NCBI GenBank assembly: GCA_963971535.1
Contig: OZ020585.1
Location: 20,728,458 to 20,792,457, forward strand
Direction of reading: 5' to 3'
DNA length: 64,000 nt
DNA from: Notolepis coatsorum
Taxonomy: Eukaryota > Chordata > Actinopteri > Aulopiformes > Paralepididae
Below the pieces are notes generated by a model. The model searched no databases. It worked only from the letters and a program-made list of their open reading frames with translations, and had not been told where the DNA came from. This document shows, piece after piece, positions 52,919 to 64,000 of this stretch. Position 1 is the first letter of the stretch, and each line of letters begins with the position of its first letter. The translations under genes were made by a program, and so were the position numbers.

Positions 52919-53870
52919 CACTTTGGTTGCCTTGGGTTAAATTAATGATATACCATAGATTGCCAGCGCTATTTGTCTATGGAGAAAGTCCCCTTCTTTG
53001 CAGGGCTATAACTTTTTAAATTCTATTGCTACATTGCCATTATTAGGGCCCATTCAAAGTCCTATATGTATTGTTCATTGTGTAGCAACGTTAAACTTTT
53101 TCATTCACATATTCATAGTAAAGTATGGTCTAATGTATAAGTATGTTTTCATCTCTTTCTGCAACTTTCTCCAGAACGTGATATATAGCCCCAAATGCAT
53201 TATATTGATGATGAAATACAGTTTGATGGCAATCAGCGCGATATAAAAAATTCCAACTAGACGTACTTCTAGAAGTTACTACACGTCATCTGATGTTGAC
53301 CGGATGGGCGAGGGGGCGTTTATAATTCCGTGGGCAGCGTTATACCAATCATCTAATGTGGGTCAAATGTTGATAAAAGCAGTTAGTATCGAAGATGGTA
53401 ACGTTACACGCTGAAACTCACCCCAGTCTCCGCGCGCCGTTGGGCGATCATCGTCGAGTAGAAATTTTATCATTATGGGATATATTATTACCCGGTCCAT
53501 CTCCAGCTTGTATAATGGTATATACGTCCAAATCATGTTGTTTATCGAGTTATTGGCAATCGATCGCTATGTAGAGTGACGAGCTAGAGTGCCGGAATCT
53601 ATACCGAGTGGCCGGAAGTAATAGGGCCGACCAGCAAAACCTCTACTGCGCTTCCTGTTAAGCGGTTGCGCCGATCGGCCACCAGATGGCGCTCCTGAAC
53701 CGCCAGAGAGCTCAGTGGGTCCTGCTGGTGAATCTCAGGCCAGCGGAGGGGGAATATGAATCCGATTCCAGATTTTTGAAATATTGATATAAGGACGCTG
53801 TACAGCGTCCCCCGGCAACTTTAGCATGGCCAGCAATGACGCTGTAAAGCGTTTTTAGGCAGTCAAAGTG
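52919..53870. mobile_element. piggyBac-like TTAA element B
   Basis: TTAA at 52915-52918 and 53871-53874. Termini are CACTTTGGTTGCC and, reversed, CACTTTGACTGCC. 952 bp. The interior has GGGCTATAACTTTTTAAATT where relatives have TATATTATAGCTATGG. Confidence 0.75.
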
Positions 53871-53874
53871 TTAA

Positions 53875-54310
53875 CTCTTTGACTGCCACACTGTTTTTCC
53901 ATCTTTACTCCCTGGAGCCAGCTTTTTTGACAATTTTCACAATGTTTGCAGACTCATCATATATTCTATATTATAGCTCTGGAGACAATAGTATGGCTCA
54001 TTTGACGGGCACTATTTATACTCCAACAGGGGAAAAAACGTTTATTTCTACATGCCTTCGTTCGTGCGCTATCCCATGCAAAAGATCGTCCCGTTTCAAA
54101 ATAAGCCAGTCCTGTTTTCTGTAACGCAAGTTATGACGTGTTTTGTGCAGCATGCGCATATTAGTGCGGGTTGCTCGCCTGAAACCTATATTATTTCCAG
54201 GTCAAAGGTAAACATGACCTTATATGGAATGTTTCTGTTCATGGGGCCACCAAGGGGGGGGGGGGATCTTTACCCTGCAAACCTTGCCACGAATGGGACT
54301 CTATGATGAA
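53875..54310. mobile_element. piggyBac-like element C, right end not found
   Basis: Starts directly after the right TTAA of element B with CTCTTTGACTGCCACACTG. Contains CATATATTCTATATTATAGC then TCTGGAGACAATAGTATGG. The right end is lost or unrecognised before the SINE at 54334. The two elements share one TTAA. Confidence 0.55.
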
Positions 54311-54333
54311 TTATCTTTTAAAAAGTCATGTTA

Positions 54334-54774
54334 AGGCCGGCTAGGTGGTGCAGTGGGCAAGGCACTCACCACCAATGCTGGAGACGCTGGGTTCGAGCCC
54401 AGCTCTCCACATTGTTTTCAGTTTGGCTGGTCGTCCGTACTAATACAATTGGCAGTATTAGGGGGAGGGAAAACTGAGGGGTGGAGATCGGACGTTGTGG
54501 ACAGCGACTCCTACAGGTCGGTTGGTGCGCCTGCGCAGTAGAATCAAGAAGCGATGGGGGCGGCTGAAAGATCGTGCCGCGCAGGTGAAAAGATGCGACG
54601 GCTGCTACCTCGAGTATCGGAGGGGACTCGTGCTATGTATGGCTTCGTCCACATTGCAGCCGGCTTGTGGGAGGCAAGAAACAGCGTTCGAGACAGGGGA
54701 GGGTTGAATTGGACGATACAAAATTGGGATGGGAGAAAAATTTAAAATGGGAGAAAAAGTGGATTAAAAAAAAG
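54334..54774 (+). mobile_element. tRNA-derived SINE family 2, copy 2
   Basis: Head GGCCGGCTAGGTGGTGCAGT then GGGCAAGGCACTC (A box) and GGGTTCGAGCCCAGC (B box), body as in 32997-33479, and an A-rich tail. The target duplication GTCATGTTAA flanks it (54324-54333 and 54775-54784). Confidence 0.9.
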
Positions 54775-54808
54775 GTCATGTTAATAGTCTTAAGGTATTA
54801 CTATCTAG

Positions 54809-55604
54809 TAGGGCTGTCTTAAATACTTCGAAGCTTCGAAGCTTCGTTCGATGGCACAAGCTTCGAACATAAATTTTATTTTATTTTTTTAAATTTACAT
54901 TTTAAATAAAAAAAATGTTTTGCCTCCAAAATCTTGCGCTTCCATTCCAATGAAACGAAAGTAAGCGACGCCTTCCCGCCTCCATTCCAATTAAACGAAA
55001 GTAAGCGGCGCCTCGACTCCACCTCTCTACAACAAGCACGTGGAGATTATCTGTGTTGAAAACAACAAGGACATGTGCAGCAGACATGTCGACGAAGAAG
55101 CGAAGCAATGCTGTTTGTTATTTAAGACTATGTCGGACAGATTTGTGTTCATTGTGCTGCTTTTTTAAAGTGTCCCGACCCATATAAAAATATGTCTTAA
55201 TAAAACGTGCTTAATTAAGTCGAATTCTGCCTTTGTCTCTATCAACTACATATAAATATTTATATAATTGTTTGCTTGATAGACGAAGGTTGCAACATAA
55301 TTATGTAATGTCATGTCGTTGGTTGTGAGAGCAGCCCCACTGCACCCAGGCAGCGCAGCCGAGTGAAACCTTGTTGGCTGCGTCACAGTCACGAAAGGGG
55401 TTACTTAATTAATTAATCCAATCCACTTTATTTATAGAGCACATTTAAAAACAACAAAGTTGACCAAAGTGCTGTACAAGTCCCACAACATAAGATTAAA
55501 AAAATTAAAATAAAAATCCCTTTTTTTTCTCGAAGCTTCGAATTAAAATCGAAGCTCGGCCCCGAAGCTTCGATTGCCAAAAAAAGCTTCGAAGGTCAGC
55601 CCTA
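54809..55604. mobile_element. hAT-like element with TTCGAAGCTTCG-rich ends
   Basis: Left TAGGGCTGTCTTAAATACTT, right reversed TAGGGCTGACCTTCGAAGCT; flanking octamers CTATCTAG and CTATCTAT (7 of 8). Subterminal regions are packed with CGAAGCTTCG palindromes. No transposase. An internal 55379-55402 piece, CACAGTCACGAAAGGGG, also occurs at 22368-22387. Confidence 0.85.
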
Positions 55605-56276
55605 CTATCTATCCCTTCTGGGATATTTGCATGGTCATAATTTACATATGTTCAAATATTATTTTCTAACATGCAGCTGTGCTTTGATATTTATAAGTAG
55701 TCTTTTCTAGATATCTTAGCCTACTTATTGTTGCAGGTCATGACTTGTTTGATATTCCCATTTGTAGCCTATTCATGTGTCTCTTATGTTGCCTTGTTAC
55801 CTTGAGGTTCTCTACTGATTACTGAGTGACTTACTGATTACTAATTGAATACACCTGTCTCCACTCGTTGACACCTCCACTCTGGATAATTTGGATTGTG
55901 TCGTTCCGCTCTCACCACGTGTTCTGAAGAAGGTCTTGTACCAAAAGCTTAACCAACACATTCACAGCGTTTGCATCAAGGCATTGCATTGAGTCTCTTA
56001 CTATAATACAGTGTTAGGGATGGGAAAATATATTGAAATTAAAAATATATCTCATCGTTGCCATCGGCCTATCTGTAAATAAGATGACATTCAGCGATGG
56101 CAGTGGCTGATGTTTATCTGTTGTGTTGCATCGGTTTTGCGCTGGCTAAAGGGCAACGGGTGCCATGCACCAAGGAAACTATAAAAGAAGGAATTGTCAT
56201 CACATCACTGTGTAGCGCATGAATGCACATTGGTGCCAGGTGTGGAAACCTTCAGTTTGAATGGGATCAGCTCATT

Positions 56277-56850
56277 TAAGTTCAAGTTCAAGTTTCTTTA
56301 TTAGTTGTCATACAGAAGTACAGAATACTTTTATACAAAATGCTTCTTTCTGTTACGCTCCAGAGACTGTGCTAGACAAAAAAGATAAGTATAAAATAAA
56401 ATAAGTATAGCAGTATAAAATAGAAGTCACGTACGTAGACACAAGTGTTCAATGCAAAGTAGAAGTAACTGAGTTACCATACAATATACTATACAATATA
56501 TAATATACAATATACTATATAGTGCAAAGCAGAAATGGGATGAGGTACAATTTAGGTACAATTTACAGTAAGGTGTACTGAGGTATGGGTTTGTAGTGCA
56601 AATTCTTTGCCAATAAATATAAAGTGTGCGTGTGGATGTGTGTGCTGTGAGTGCATCTGATGGTTGTTGTATAGTGTTATTGTTCGTTGAGCAACCTGAT
56701 GGCCTGGGGGATAGAAGCTTCTTCTGAGTCTTTCTGTGCTTGCCATGAGACTCCGGTATCGCTTGCCTGACCGCAGCAGTTCAAAGAGGCAGTTGTTTAA
56801 ACTATTACCTCGGATGTCAGAATCATCTGCAATTTGCTGCATTGTTAACT
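56277..56850 (-). pseudogene. L2-group LINE C-terminus and 3' UTR
   Basis: Minus strand 56842-56700 encodes FELLRSGKRYRSLMASTERL then RRSFYPPG, the C-terminal SGRRYRS block of L2-type ORF2. The 3' UTR ends TTGAACTTGAACTTAAATGA near 56277. Same family as 31590-31945. Confidence 0.75.
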
Positions 56851-57046
56851 AGCTAAGGTTTGATATATTGGTTGATGTATATTTATAGCTTGTATATTTT
56901 GAATTTGAATACAGGCTTCAATAGAACTGGCACCAAGCAGAGTATAGAACGCTGGTATTTTCACGTGATGACCCTTCGTTCTTTTATAGTTTCCTTGCCG
57001 TGCACATGTGTGGTTTGTACATCGTATCGGCATCGACCAAGTTGTT

Positions 57047-57537
57047 ATTTTTTTTTATCCACTTTTTCTCCCATTTTCTATATTTTCTCCCATCCCAATT
57101 TCGTATCATCCAATTCAACCCTCCCCTGTCACGGACGCTGTTTCTTGCCTCCCACAAGCCGGCTGCAATGTGGACTAAGTCATACATAGCACAAGTCCCC
57201 TCCGGTACTTGAGGTAACAGCAGTCGCATCTTTTCACCTGCGCAGCTCGATCTCTTCAGTGGCGAGGAGTAACGCGTGGGAGGCTCACGCTGCCCCCGAC
57301 ACTTCCTGATTCTACTGCGCAGGCGCACCAACCGACCTGTAGGAGTCCCTGTCCACAACGCCCGATCCCCACCCATCAGTTTGACAGTTTCCCACCCCCT
57401 AATATGGCCAATGTGTATTAGTACGGACGACCAGCTAAACTGAAAGCAAATGTGGAGCGCTGGGCTCGAACTGACGAGCCCAGCGTCTCCAGCATTTCGT
57501 GGCGAGCGCCTTGCCCACTACGCCACGTAGCCGCCCC
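57047..57537 (-). mobile_element. tRNA-derived SINE family 2, copy 3
   Basis: Nearly identical to 32997-33479, apart from small indels. Target duplication CGACCAAGTTGTTATTTT at 57035-57052 and again from about 57537. Confidence 0.9.
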
Positions 57538-57554
57538 GACCAAGTTGTTATTTT

Positions 57555-58640
57555 AAACATTGGTATCTGTATTCAGAATTTCATAAACAGTGTAATATCC
57601 CTAATTACGATACAGAAAATGTGACAATACATATTGTGGCTATGTATTGGGCAGGAAAACAATCTCAATGTCTGCTACATTATATTCTTCCATAGTAGTG
57701 ACTGCAGATTTGATGACTTGCCCGTCACCTTTACAAGCTCTCTGACTGTCGCCCATTAATACATTTGTGATTCACGTGTTCAATCAAGCCGTTCCTAGAA
57801 AGATCTATGGCCCCCGGAAATAAACACACTTACTTTGTTGTCATCGATCTTTTATGATGTCGTACCGTGGTTGTATTGAATCATAAACCCCATATCGCGC
57901 GTTGAATTGTGTCGTGAGACGAGCACATCCCTAGTCAGCGGGCGTGACCCAAATCCGCCTTAAACGTGGCTTCTTTAGTACAAAGTAGAGCCTGATGGTT
58001 TAAAAAGGAGCCTCACCGCTTCTCTTACAAAAACAGAAAACTGTCACTTATGTCTCACACCTGGGAGGGGGAGGGGATCTTTGCTAAAGTGCTTCTGGGT
58101 TCCTCAGTAAAATGTTGCATTGTGTGTAATGTGTAGCCTAGCTATCACTGTCCAAAATCTCAACAATGAAGTCAAGCACATACCATAGAATGTCAAGTCA
58201 AAAAATCCTCCCCAAGAATTGAGTCATTCCAGTTTTCCCTTTCCCTAGCCTCACCTTCAGTCACACAGTACACACACACATCTTGTGTTCTTGAGCGTGT
58301 GTGTGTGCGTGTGTGTGTGTGTGTGTGTGGTGTTCTAGCCCAGACATGGTTTTCTCTAAACTATGCCCTTGAGTAGCAGGGCTCTCCTTTGTTTGGTAAT
58401 GCCCAGAGAATACAGGCAACGCCCTGAATGATGCCTATGAGATTTGTGCTGTGAAGTCAACCCGTCGTTCACACCACTGGTTTGTCATTGACTCTTGAGT
58501 TGCAGGCACATTCGCAATGTCTTTTAAACCTGCGACGGTCAAGAACCTGAAGTATTTAGTACCCCTGGGGGATAGATGTGACCGTGAATGAACCCAGTGA
58601 GATCTGTGCACAGGAAGACTGGATTACATTGGTGAACACC
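57555..58640. other. Non-coding stretch
   Basis: A (GT)n/(CA)n region at 58271-58330 is the only structure seen. The end near 57640-57930 contains ATATTGTGGCTATG- and CATATCGCGCG-type sequence that may be a decayed hAT. Confidence 0.4.
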
Positions 58641-58647
58641 TGCCCCC

Positions 58648-58862
58648 TAGGGGTGGGGGAAAGTCGATACAGCAATATTTTACGTGCCGATATCGTATCA
58701 AAACAGTGAGTCCAAGTATCTATATGAAATATTCTTTTTCCAATAAACGTCTCAAATAAACAAGGTTGCGGGTAATAAATCACAATATATCGCAATATTA
58801 CAATATCGTGACTCTAGTATCGCGATATCGTATCATGGGGCCTCTGGTGATTCCCACCCCTA
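58648..58862. mobile_element. hAT-like MITE, TAGGGGTGGG ends, 215 bp
   Basis: Ends TAGGGGTGGGGGAAAG and, reversed, TAGGGGTGGGAATCACCAGA. Flanking octamers CTGCCCCC and CTGCCCTC (7 of 8). Shares its right end with the left end of 26302-26632. Confidence 0.85.
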
Positions 58863-58869
58863 CTGCCCT

Positions 58870-61560
58870 CCCCTTTTTTTTCTCTTTCTCTCTCTTTTTT
58901 ACTTTAAAATGTAAACCCTTTTCATAGAGAAACACTCTTGGTCCACTGTTCCCATCAGTCTGACCTTAACCTCGCTGAACCCTGAACTCTACAGCTCAGA
59001 GCTAGAGATCTGGAGGTGATTGGCTGGTTAACCTGAACCTGTCCCCATGCAAACAAAGATGTCTGACTGCTTGACCGCCACACCCTCCACGGGGGGACGA
59101 CGACGATGTCATCATCCTTCTCCATCCACTTCCCTGTTCCCTCTCTGACTCATTGCAGAGCTACAGCTGCTGTTCCTGGACCAGAAAACCATGTCCCCAG
59201 CTACCAGACTCTCATTATTCATATTGGTCAGATTAGATAAGGGAATAATGATTGTGCGTTTGCATGCTAAGTCTATGGCCGTGAGTTAAGTTTCCCATGA
59301 GCTTTGTCATTGAAGGAGGGCAGAGTCATCTAAAGTCCATGACTGTTCTCACAGGCCTGTCCAACCCTCCGGATGGATGTGTGTAGTGGGCCAAAAGAGA
59401 GTGGAACATTTCTATAGCCAGACCGTTCTCTCCCTTAGAAATATGTAAATAAAGTACATAAGTACAAGGAAGAACGTACATAATGTACGTTATGTTATAG
59501 CCATATATATATACATATTGTATCGGCAATGTACAATGTGTACGTATTACAAATAAGTACATATACTACATATTCAAACAATGTCAACCGTTTTCAGAAA
59601 ATGTAATATCTCATGAACATGAGTCAAAGATCTGGCACAGCTCTTTGACCACGTTTCTCATTAATTGTCTCCTTAATTGGTGCATAACGTTAACATTGTA
59701 CAATGCAGACAGCCAGCCGCCAGCCAGCCAGTAGCATGGATTAGCTCACTGAGTCAAGGCAAGGTACAGTAGAACCCTGGATAACATGGAGATCTATGGT
59801 GTGTTATCATTGCTTTGGGCATGGATCTGGGCCCTAGGTATAACATGCGCAGTAAAGTATATGGCCATGCTTTGCTTCAGGCGAGGCAGCTGCCAGCGCC
59901 TGGCGTTACTTTAATAAATCCATAGGCCTGCATAAAACTGAAGAGACTCCGATTTCCCTTGGAATTTAATATGCCTCCGAGCTCCGCGGCGTCGGTGTAC
60001 CCGATGTGAAGAATGTAACGTCTGAAGCTGTGACAACGGTACACTGCGTTCTGTGACGAGACTCCGTACACCGCCGTCGGTATCAGAGGGGCGGCCGATT
60101 GCCGTTATTGACAGGCTGAGGTTGGCTGTGGAAATGGCACCTTCTGTCCAATGTCAAAGCCTCATGTCTTGTCTGAAGGGTAAGTAAACATGTTGGAACA
60201 CATGCCTGCTCCAACAGGATCAGGGCTGGGCCGGGGGAAAACCGCAGCAGAGCCCGGTGAGTGTCTTATGTGAGTGTCTATGTGCTTGTGTCGTCTAGTG
60301 TCTAGTGCAGGCACAAGCTTGTGTAAACACTTTTTCTTTTGTTTCTGAGTGTTTGTGGGTATGATTGTGAAAGGCTTAGCCATGTACTGTAGCTTGATAT
60401 TAGTATTTAGAGACGTAGGTGTTTTTGATAATATAATCGTGACGTAGTCTTAGTTGGGAGAATTCCTCCCCCCAAGAAGATCTTCTGAGAGATTGGATTC
60501 TAAAACCTTCTTTACTGTCTGCATTGTTTGTGTATCAACATTCCCAAATTGAGAGGTGTGTAGTTAGGGATAATGTAATTATGGTGCCAATGAGGCAACT
60601 CTGTAATTTAGACATTGGCAATGGGGTACTTGAACGTTGTTTGAAAAGGGTTTAATGTTTGTCCAAGGCTGATTTTCTGTGTGTATGAGCGGGTCGCTAT
60701 AGTAACATCCCCACTAGAATGGGCCTTAGATCTCTGTTGTTTACTTGAGCGAATTACAGAAAGGCATCGAATGGAAAAGGACCCCATCAAACAGAATGGA
60801 CACAGAGTGACCAAATCCCTGACACTCGACACCCGAGTGCTTCTTCTGAGGGCCATCTCTCAATCGCGTGCGTCACCTCGTTAAGTCTCCATCAACAACT
60901 CAGGATGCCGAAGATTACTGGTTGTCATTCTGTAACCTTGACAACGATGGTGTGACTCGGCCTCTATGTGACTGCACTGGGCAGCAGTCAAGTGGGTGGT
61001 CCCCCCCCCCCCCCGCTGTATCCCAGGGTGCTTTAGTGTCACCGTTGTCCTCCCGCGTTGGGAACAAGATGGGGGGCGCTTACTTAGCTCGCCAGTCTCC
61101 TCTTCCCAAAGACGAGGGTCTGCACATTGTCAGCAACAGCCAACGCAGATGCACGGCGGTTACTCATGCCCAAATTACTGTAATTTGGAGGGGGAGAAAC
61201 ACAGGGCTTTTGAGAGAGAGGCAGGCACCTTTCCTTGGAGAGGAGGACTGATGGCCAGTTTGGAGACCCAGCCTTTCACTAGTACAACTTGCAGCATACA
61301 TACCGTAGTTGGCCTACCCATACAAACTGTGCCACCCAATATATATTAGGGTTAACTTATTATAGGTGTATGTTTTATTTTTACAAGGAGGTAGAGGTTC
61401 AACCACAATTACATTGCAAACAACTGCCTGTTGCGGTGTATTACAGTATTTAGTTCATGTTAATGGCTAGTTTTCAACACTTCTCCTTTGAGCAGGTTGG
61501 TAAACATACAGGCCTGCATGGTGTTTAGATGCCCGTGCTCAGGGCTGCTTCAGGTACTTA
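58870..61560. other. Non-coding stretch, nothing recognised
   Basis: Contains a C14 run at 61001-61014. Short open frames (60681-60884, 60868-61251) have no domain, splice or start support. Confidence 0.4.
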
Positions 61561-61564
61561 CAGT

Positions 61565-62278
61565 TTCTACCGACCACCACCACCGAGCCACTTCAACTCA
61601 TTCAGAACGCAGCGGCCCGCCTGATCTCCAACCTACCAAAGTCGGCCCATGTTCACCCACTTCTTAGAGAGCTGCACTGGCTCCCGGTCGCCGCACAAAT
61701 CCGCTTCAAGGTCCTTGACCTGGTATATCGCGCAGTGAAGGGAATGGCTCCCGCCTACCTCCAGTCAATGGTCTCTAAGTAACTACACACCCTCAAGACC
61801 CCTCCGCTCTACATCTTCTGGCCGCCTCAGACCCACTCCTATCCAAGCTCTTGGGGGGTCATCAAAGAGAAGCCGGCTATTCTCGGTCCTTGCTCCACAA
61901 TGGTGGAACGAACTTCCCACCACAGTCGGGACAGCCAAAACACGACCAATCTTTAACCGTTGACTATAAACACACTTCTTCAATCAATATCTGAAATGAA
62001 GGGGGGGGAAAAAAACGAACCTTCGTACTGTCTTACTATCATGCACCTTTCCACTAAATAATCTTCCTTGCCTAAATTACTACCTAGTACCTACTATACT
62101 AATATATTATTACGTCATAATATTATGTCTTTACTACTATGCACTCAAGACTGTTTTTTTTATGTCTATTTTATTATTAGTATTATTGCACAATCGATGC
62201 GTGCATGACCACCCGCGTTTCACTGTATGCCCTGGTATCTATGTATGTGACAAATAAACCTCTTGAATCTTGAACTGT
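61565..62278 (+). pseudogene. L2-like LINE C-terminal fragment
   Basis: Plus strand 61597-61770 encodes QLIQNAAARLISNLPKSAHV then HPLLRELHWLPVAAQIRFKV and LDLVYRAVKGMAPAYLQ, the common C-terminal block of L2/CR1-type elements. A stop follows at about 61780, then degraded sequence with LSVLAPQWWNELP-like content, ending CAAATAAACCTCTTGAATCT near 62275. Confidence 0.8.
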
Positions 62279-63330
62279 AGCATCCAAGTTCAACACCGTT
62301 TGATGAACATTGTTACTCAGCTGAAAGAGTTGTACCCTTCATGCTGACTTGTAAGTCGCTTTGGATAAAAGCGTCAGCTAAATGACTAAATGTAAAATGT
62401 AAATGTATTATCGGACACAGTCGCTACTTGGGGACCTTCCTAGCCGTCCTACAGCCTGCCGTTTACCTCCAGTCTCTGCTGAGGATGCTCTGCAGGGAGC
62501 AACAACGTCGACTGGGCTGTCCTGAGATTACTACAACTACAAGCCATAAAAAAAAATTAAAAATTAAAAAAAATCCCACAGATCATCTTCGGGAACGTAT
62601 TCAAGTCCTCCCCGTTTTCTACCAAGACCTTCCTAAAAGAGGCTGTACACACACAGACATGGGGATGATGATGAACATACCTCGAGAAGCCAAGACCCGG
62701 TTCAACTCTTTGTTTCTTTTGGCTTGTTTATACAGCAAGGGCCACTGTCTACATTGGGAATGACATTCTCCATATCCTACAGTAAAAGCCTGCAGATTCC
62801 AGCGGTGGGGATGCAGACATTCTCAAAAGGAGATTAGGCTGTTTTAGGGTTAATTTACGACCCGTGTGTGAGGGGCGTCTGGCACCGGGAGGAGCACATC
62901 TGCCTGCAAATGATCCATGCGACGGATCCAAACCAGAGGCCTCCCACTTCCCAACACAAATCCCCCACTACATGAAATAAAGCTTTGATAATGAGAAGCT
63001 GTTAGGGGAAAAGTCTCGTCTGGGGGCTTGAAGTCTTGGGGGGGGGGGGGGGGGGGGGGTTGTGGTTTGGCTTATGTGCTGTTGCCATCAGACATGGCTT
63101 GGACATTGCAGGGAATTCTTCCTAGATACCATTTTATGAGCGGCTGCGTTTGATCAGTTGCACGGCTCAAGTCTCAGGGACCCAGTTGAAGGACTGACGT
63201 CTTGTCAACCGTGGAGGGTTCCTCGGTCATCATGGCAGCCAATGACGGTTCATGATCTTGATCTTATCCTCCAAATGAGCATCTGACGGATTCTGCCCAA
63301 GGTTGGGACAGATCCTCCCTTGCTTTCTCC
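62279..63330. other. Non-coding stretch with G22 tract
   Basis: A SINE-tail-like TAAGTCGCTTTGGATAAAAG at 62349 and G22 at 63038-63059. No coding exon. Confidence 0.4.
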
Positions 63331-63335
63331 GCTCT

Positions 63336-63640
63336 CTGTCCCTCCCTCTCTCCCTCCCTCCCTCCCTCCCTCTCTCACTCCCTCCCTCCCTCCCTCCCTC
63401 CCTCCCTCCCTCACTCCCGCTCTCACTCCCCCTCTCACTCCCTCTCTCCCTCCCTCCCTCCCTCCCGCCCTCACTCCCGCTCTCACTCTCCCTCTCTCCC
63501 TCCCTCACTCCTCCCTCCCTCCCTCCCTCCCTCCCTCCCTCCCTCCCTCCTCTCTCACTCCCTCCCTCTCCCTCTCCCTCCCTCCCTCCCTCCCTCCCTC
63601 CCTCCCTCCTCCCTCCCTCCCTCCCTCCTCCCCTCAGTTC
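63336..63640. repeat. (CCCT)n microsatellite, interrupted
   Basis: About 300 bp of CCCT tetranucleotides with CTCA and CCGC interruptions. Confidence 0.95.
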
Positions 63641-63819
63641 CATCTTTCCAACTCGCTCTCATCTGCCCCGGCTTTGCTGTTCCAGCTCTTGGCTTGAGAT
63701 GTGTAGATAAGTTGTACCTAATAAAGCTCTCAGCGGAGGAGGACCCCGTGGAGCAAGCTACAGATCCCAGGAGCTCGGTTGATAACCTGCCTCGGAGCAC
63801 ACGAGTTTACCAGGGTGGA

Positions 63820-64000
63820 GGAAGGGAGGGAGGGAGGGAGGGAGGGAGGGAGGGAGGGAGGGAGGGAGGGAGGGAGGGAGAGAGGGAGGGAGAGAGGGAG
63901 GGAGAGAGAGGGAGGGAGAGGGAGGGGAGAGAGAGGGGGAAGAGAGAGGAGAGGGGGGAGAGAGGGGGGAGAGGAGAGGGGAGAGGGAGAGAGAGGGGGA
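63820..64000. repeat. (GGGA)n microsatellite, runs off the right edge
   Basis: GGGA units, pure for about 90 bp and then mixed with GAGA. In inverted relation to the CCCT array 180 bp to the left. Confidence 0.95.

Noticed and set aside
63303-63710. Ser/Pro/Leu-rich ORF
   Set aside because: Translation of a (CCCT)n microsatellite.

Overview
The window reads as a teleost fish nuclear genome. Three protein genes have vertebrate exon-intron structure with GT/AG junctions. The transposon mix is fish-like: LINEs with TTCA/TCAA or GAA tails, tRNA-type SINEs, hAT, TTAA-target and THAP-coding DNA elements. Simple repeats are very dense. The gene order and orientation zbtb8os(-) / rbbp4(+) / sync(-) match the human 1p35 block ZBTB8OS-RBBP4-SYNC (established knowledge), so this is a conserved syntenic segment. 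The species cannot be fixed from sequence alone.

Layout. 1-366 is a 42-bp minisatellite. 381-10556 is a pile of nested transposons: a 1-kb TIR element, several copies of one L2/Jockey-group LINE (called LINE-A here), a hAT relic, an I-clade LINE with RNase H split by LINE-A, and a Maui/L2-like RT fragment. 12060-17091 holds the complete seven-exon zbtb8os (archease) on the minus strand. A 479-bp interval separates its ATG from the ATG of rbbp4 and is probably a shared promoter. 17571-39360 holds the complete eleven-exon rbbp4 on the plus strand, with introns packed with transposons. 39582-44688 holds sync (syncoilin) on the minus strand, convergent with rbbp4. About 45750-46181 there may be a 5' non-coding exon of the next plus-strand gene (KIAA1522/nhsl3 by human synteny). 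From there to 64000 I find no convincing coding exon, only repeats and unrecognised sequence.

Genes. Archease activates the tRNA-splicing ligase complex. RBBP4 is the WD40 histone chaperone of PRC2, NuRD/Sin3 and CAF-1. Syncoilin is an intermediate-filament-related muscle protein. They share no pathway; their proximity is ancestral linkage.

Most unusual signal. In sync, two unrelated tandem arrays, a 34-bp minisatellite in intron 1 and about 2.6 kb of (CT)n-plus-27-bp units in intron 2, are each built from the sequence that spans the exon/intron junction. The coding end and its 5' splice donor have been copied about 16 times and several tens of times. A third array of 22-bp units starts about 20 bp after an rbbp4 donor. 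The window also gives direct insertion evidence for a TTAA-target MITE, because one host element is present both with and without it.
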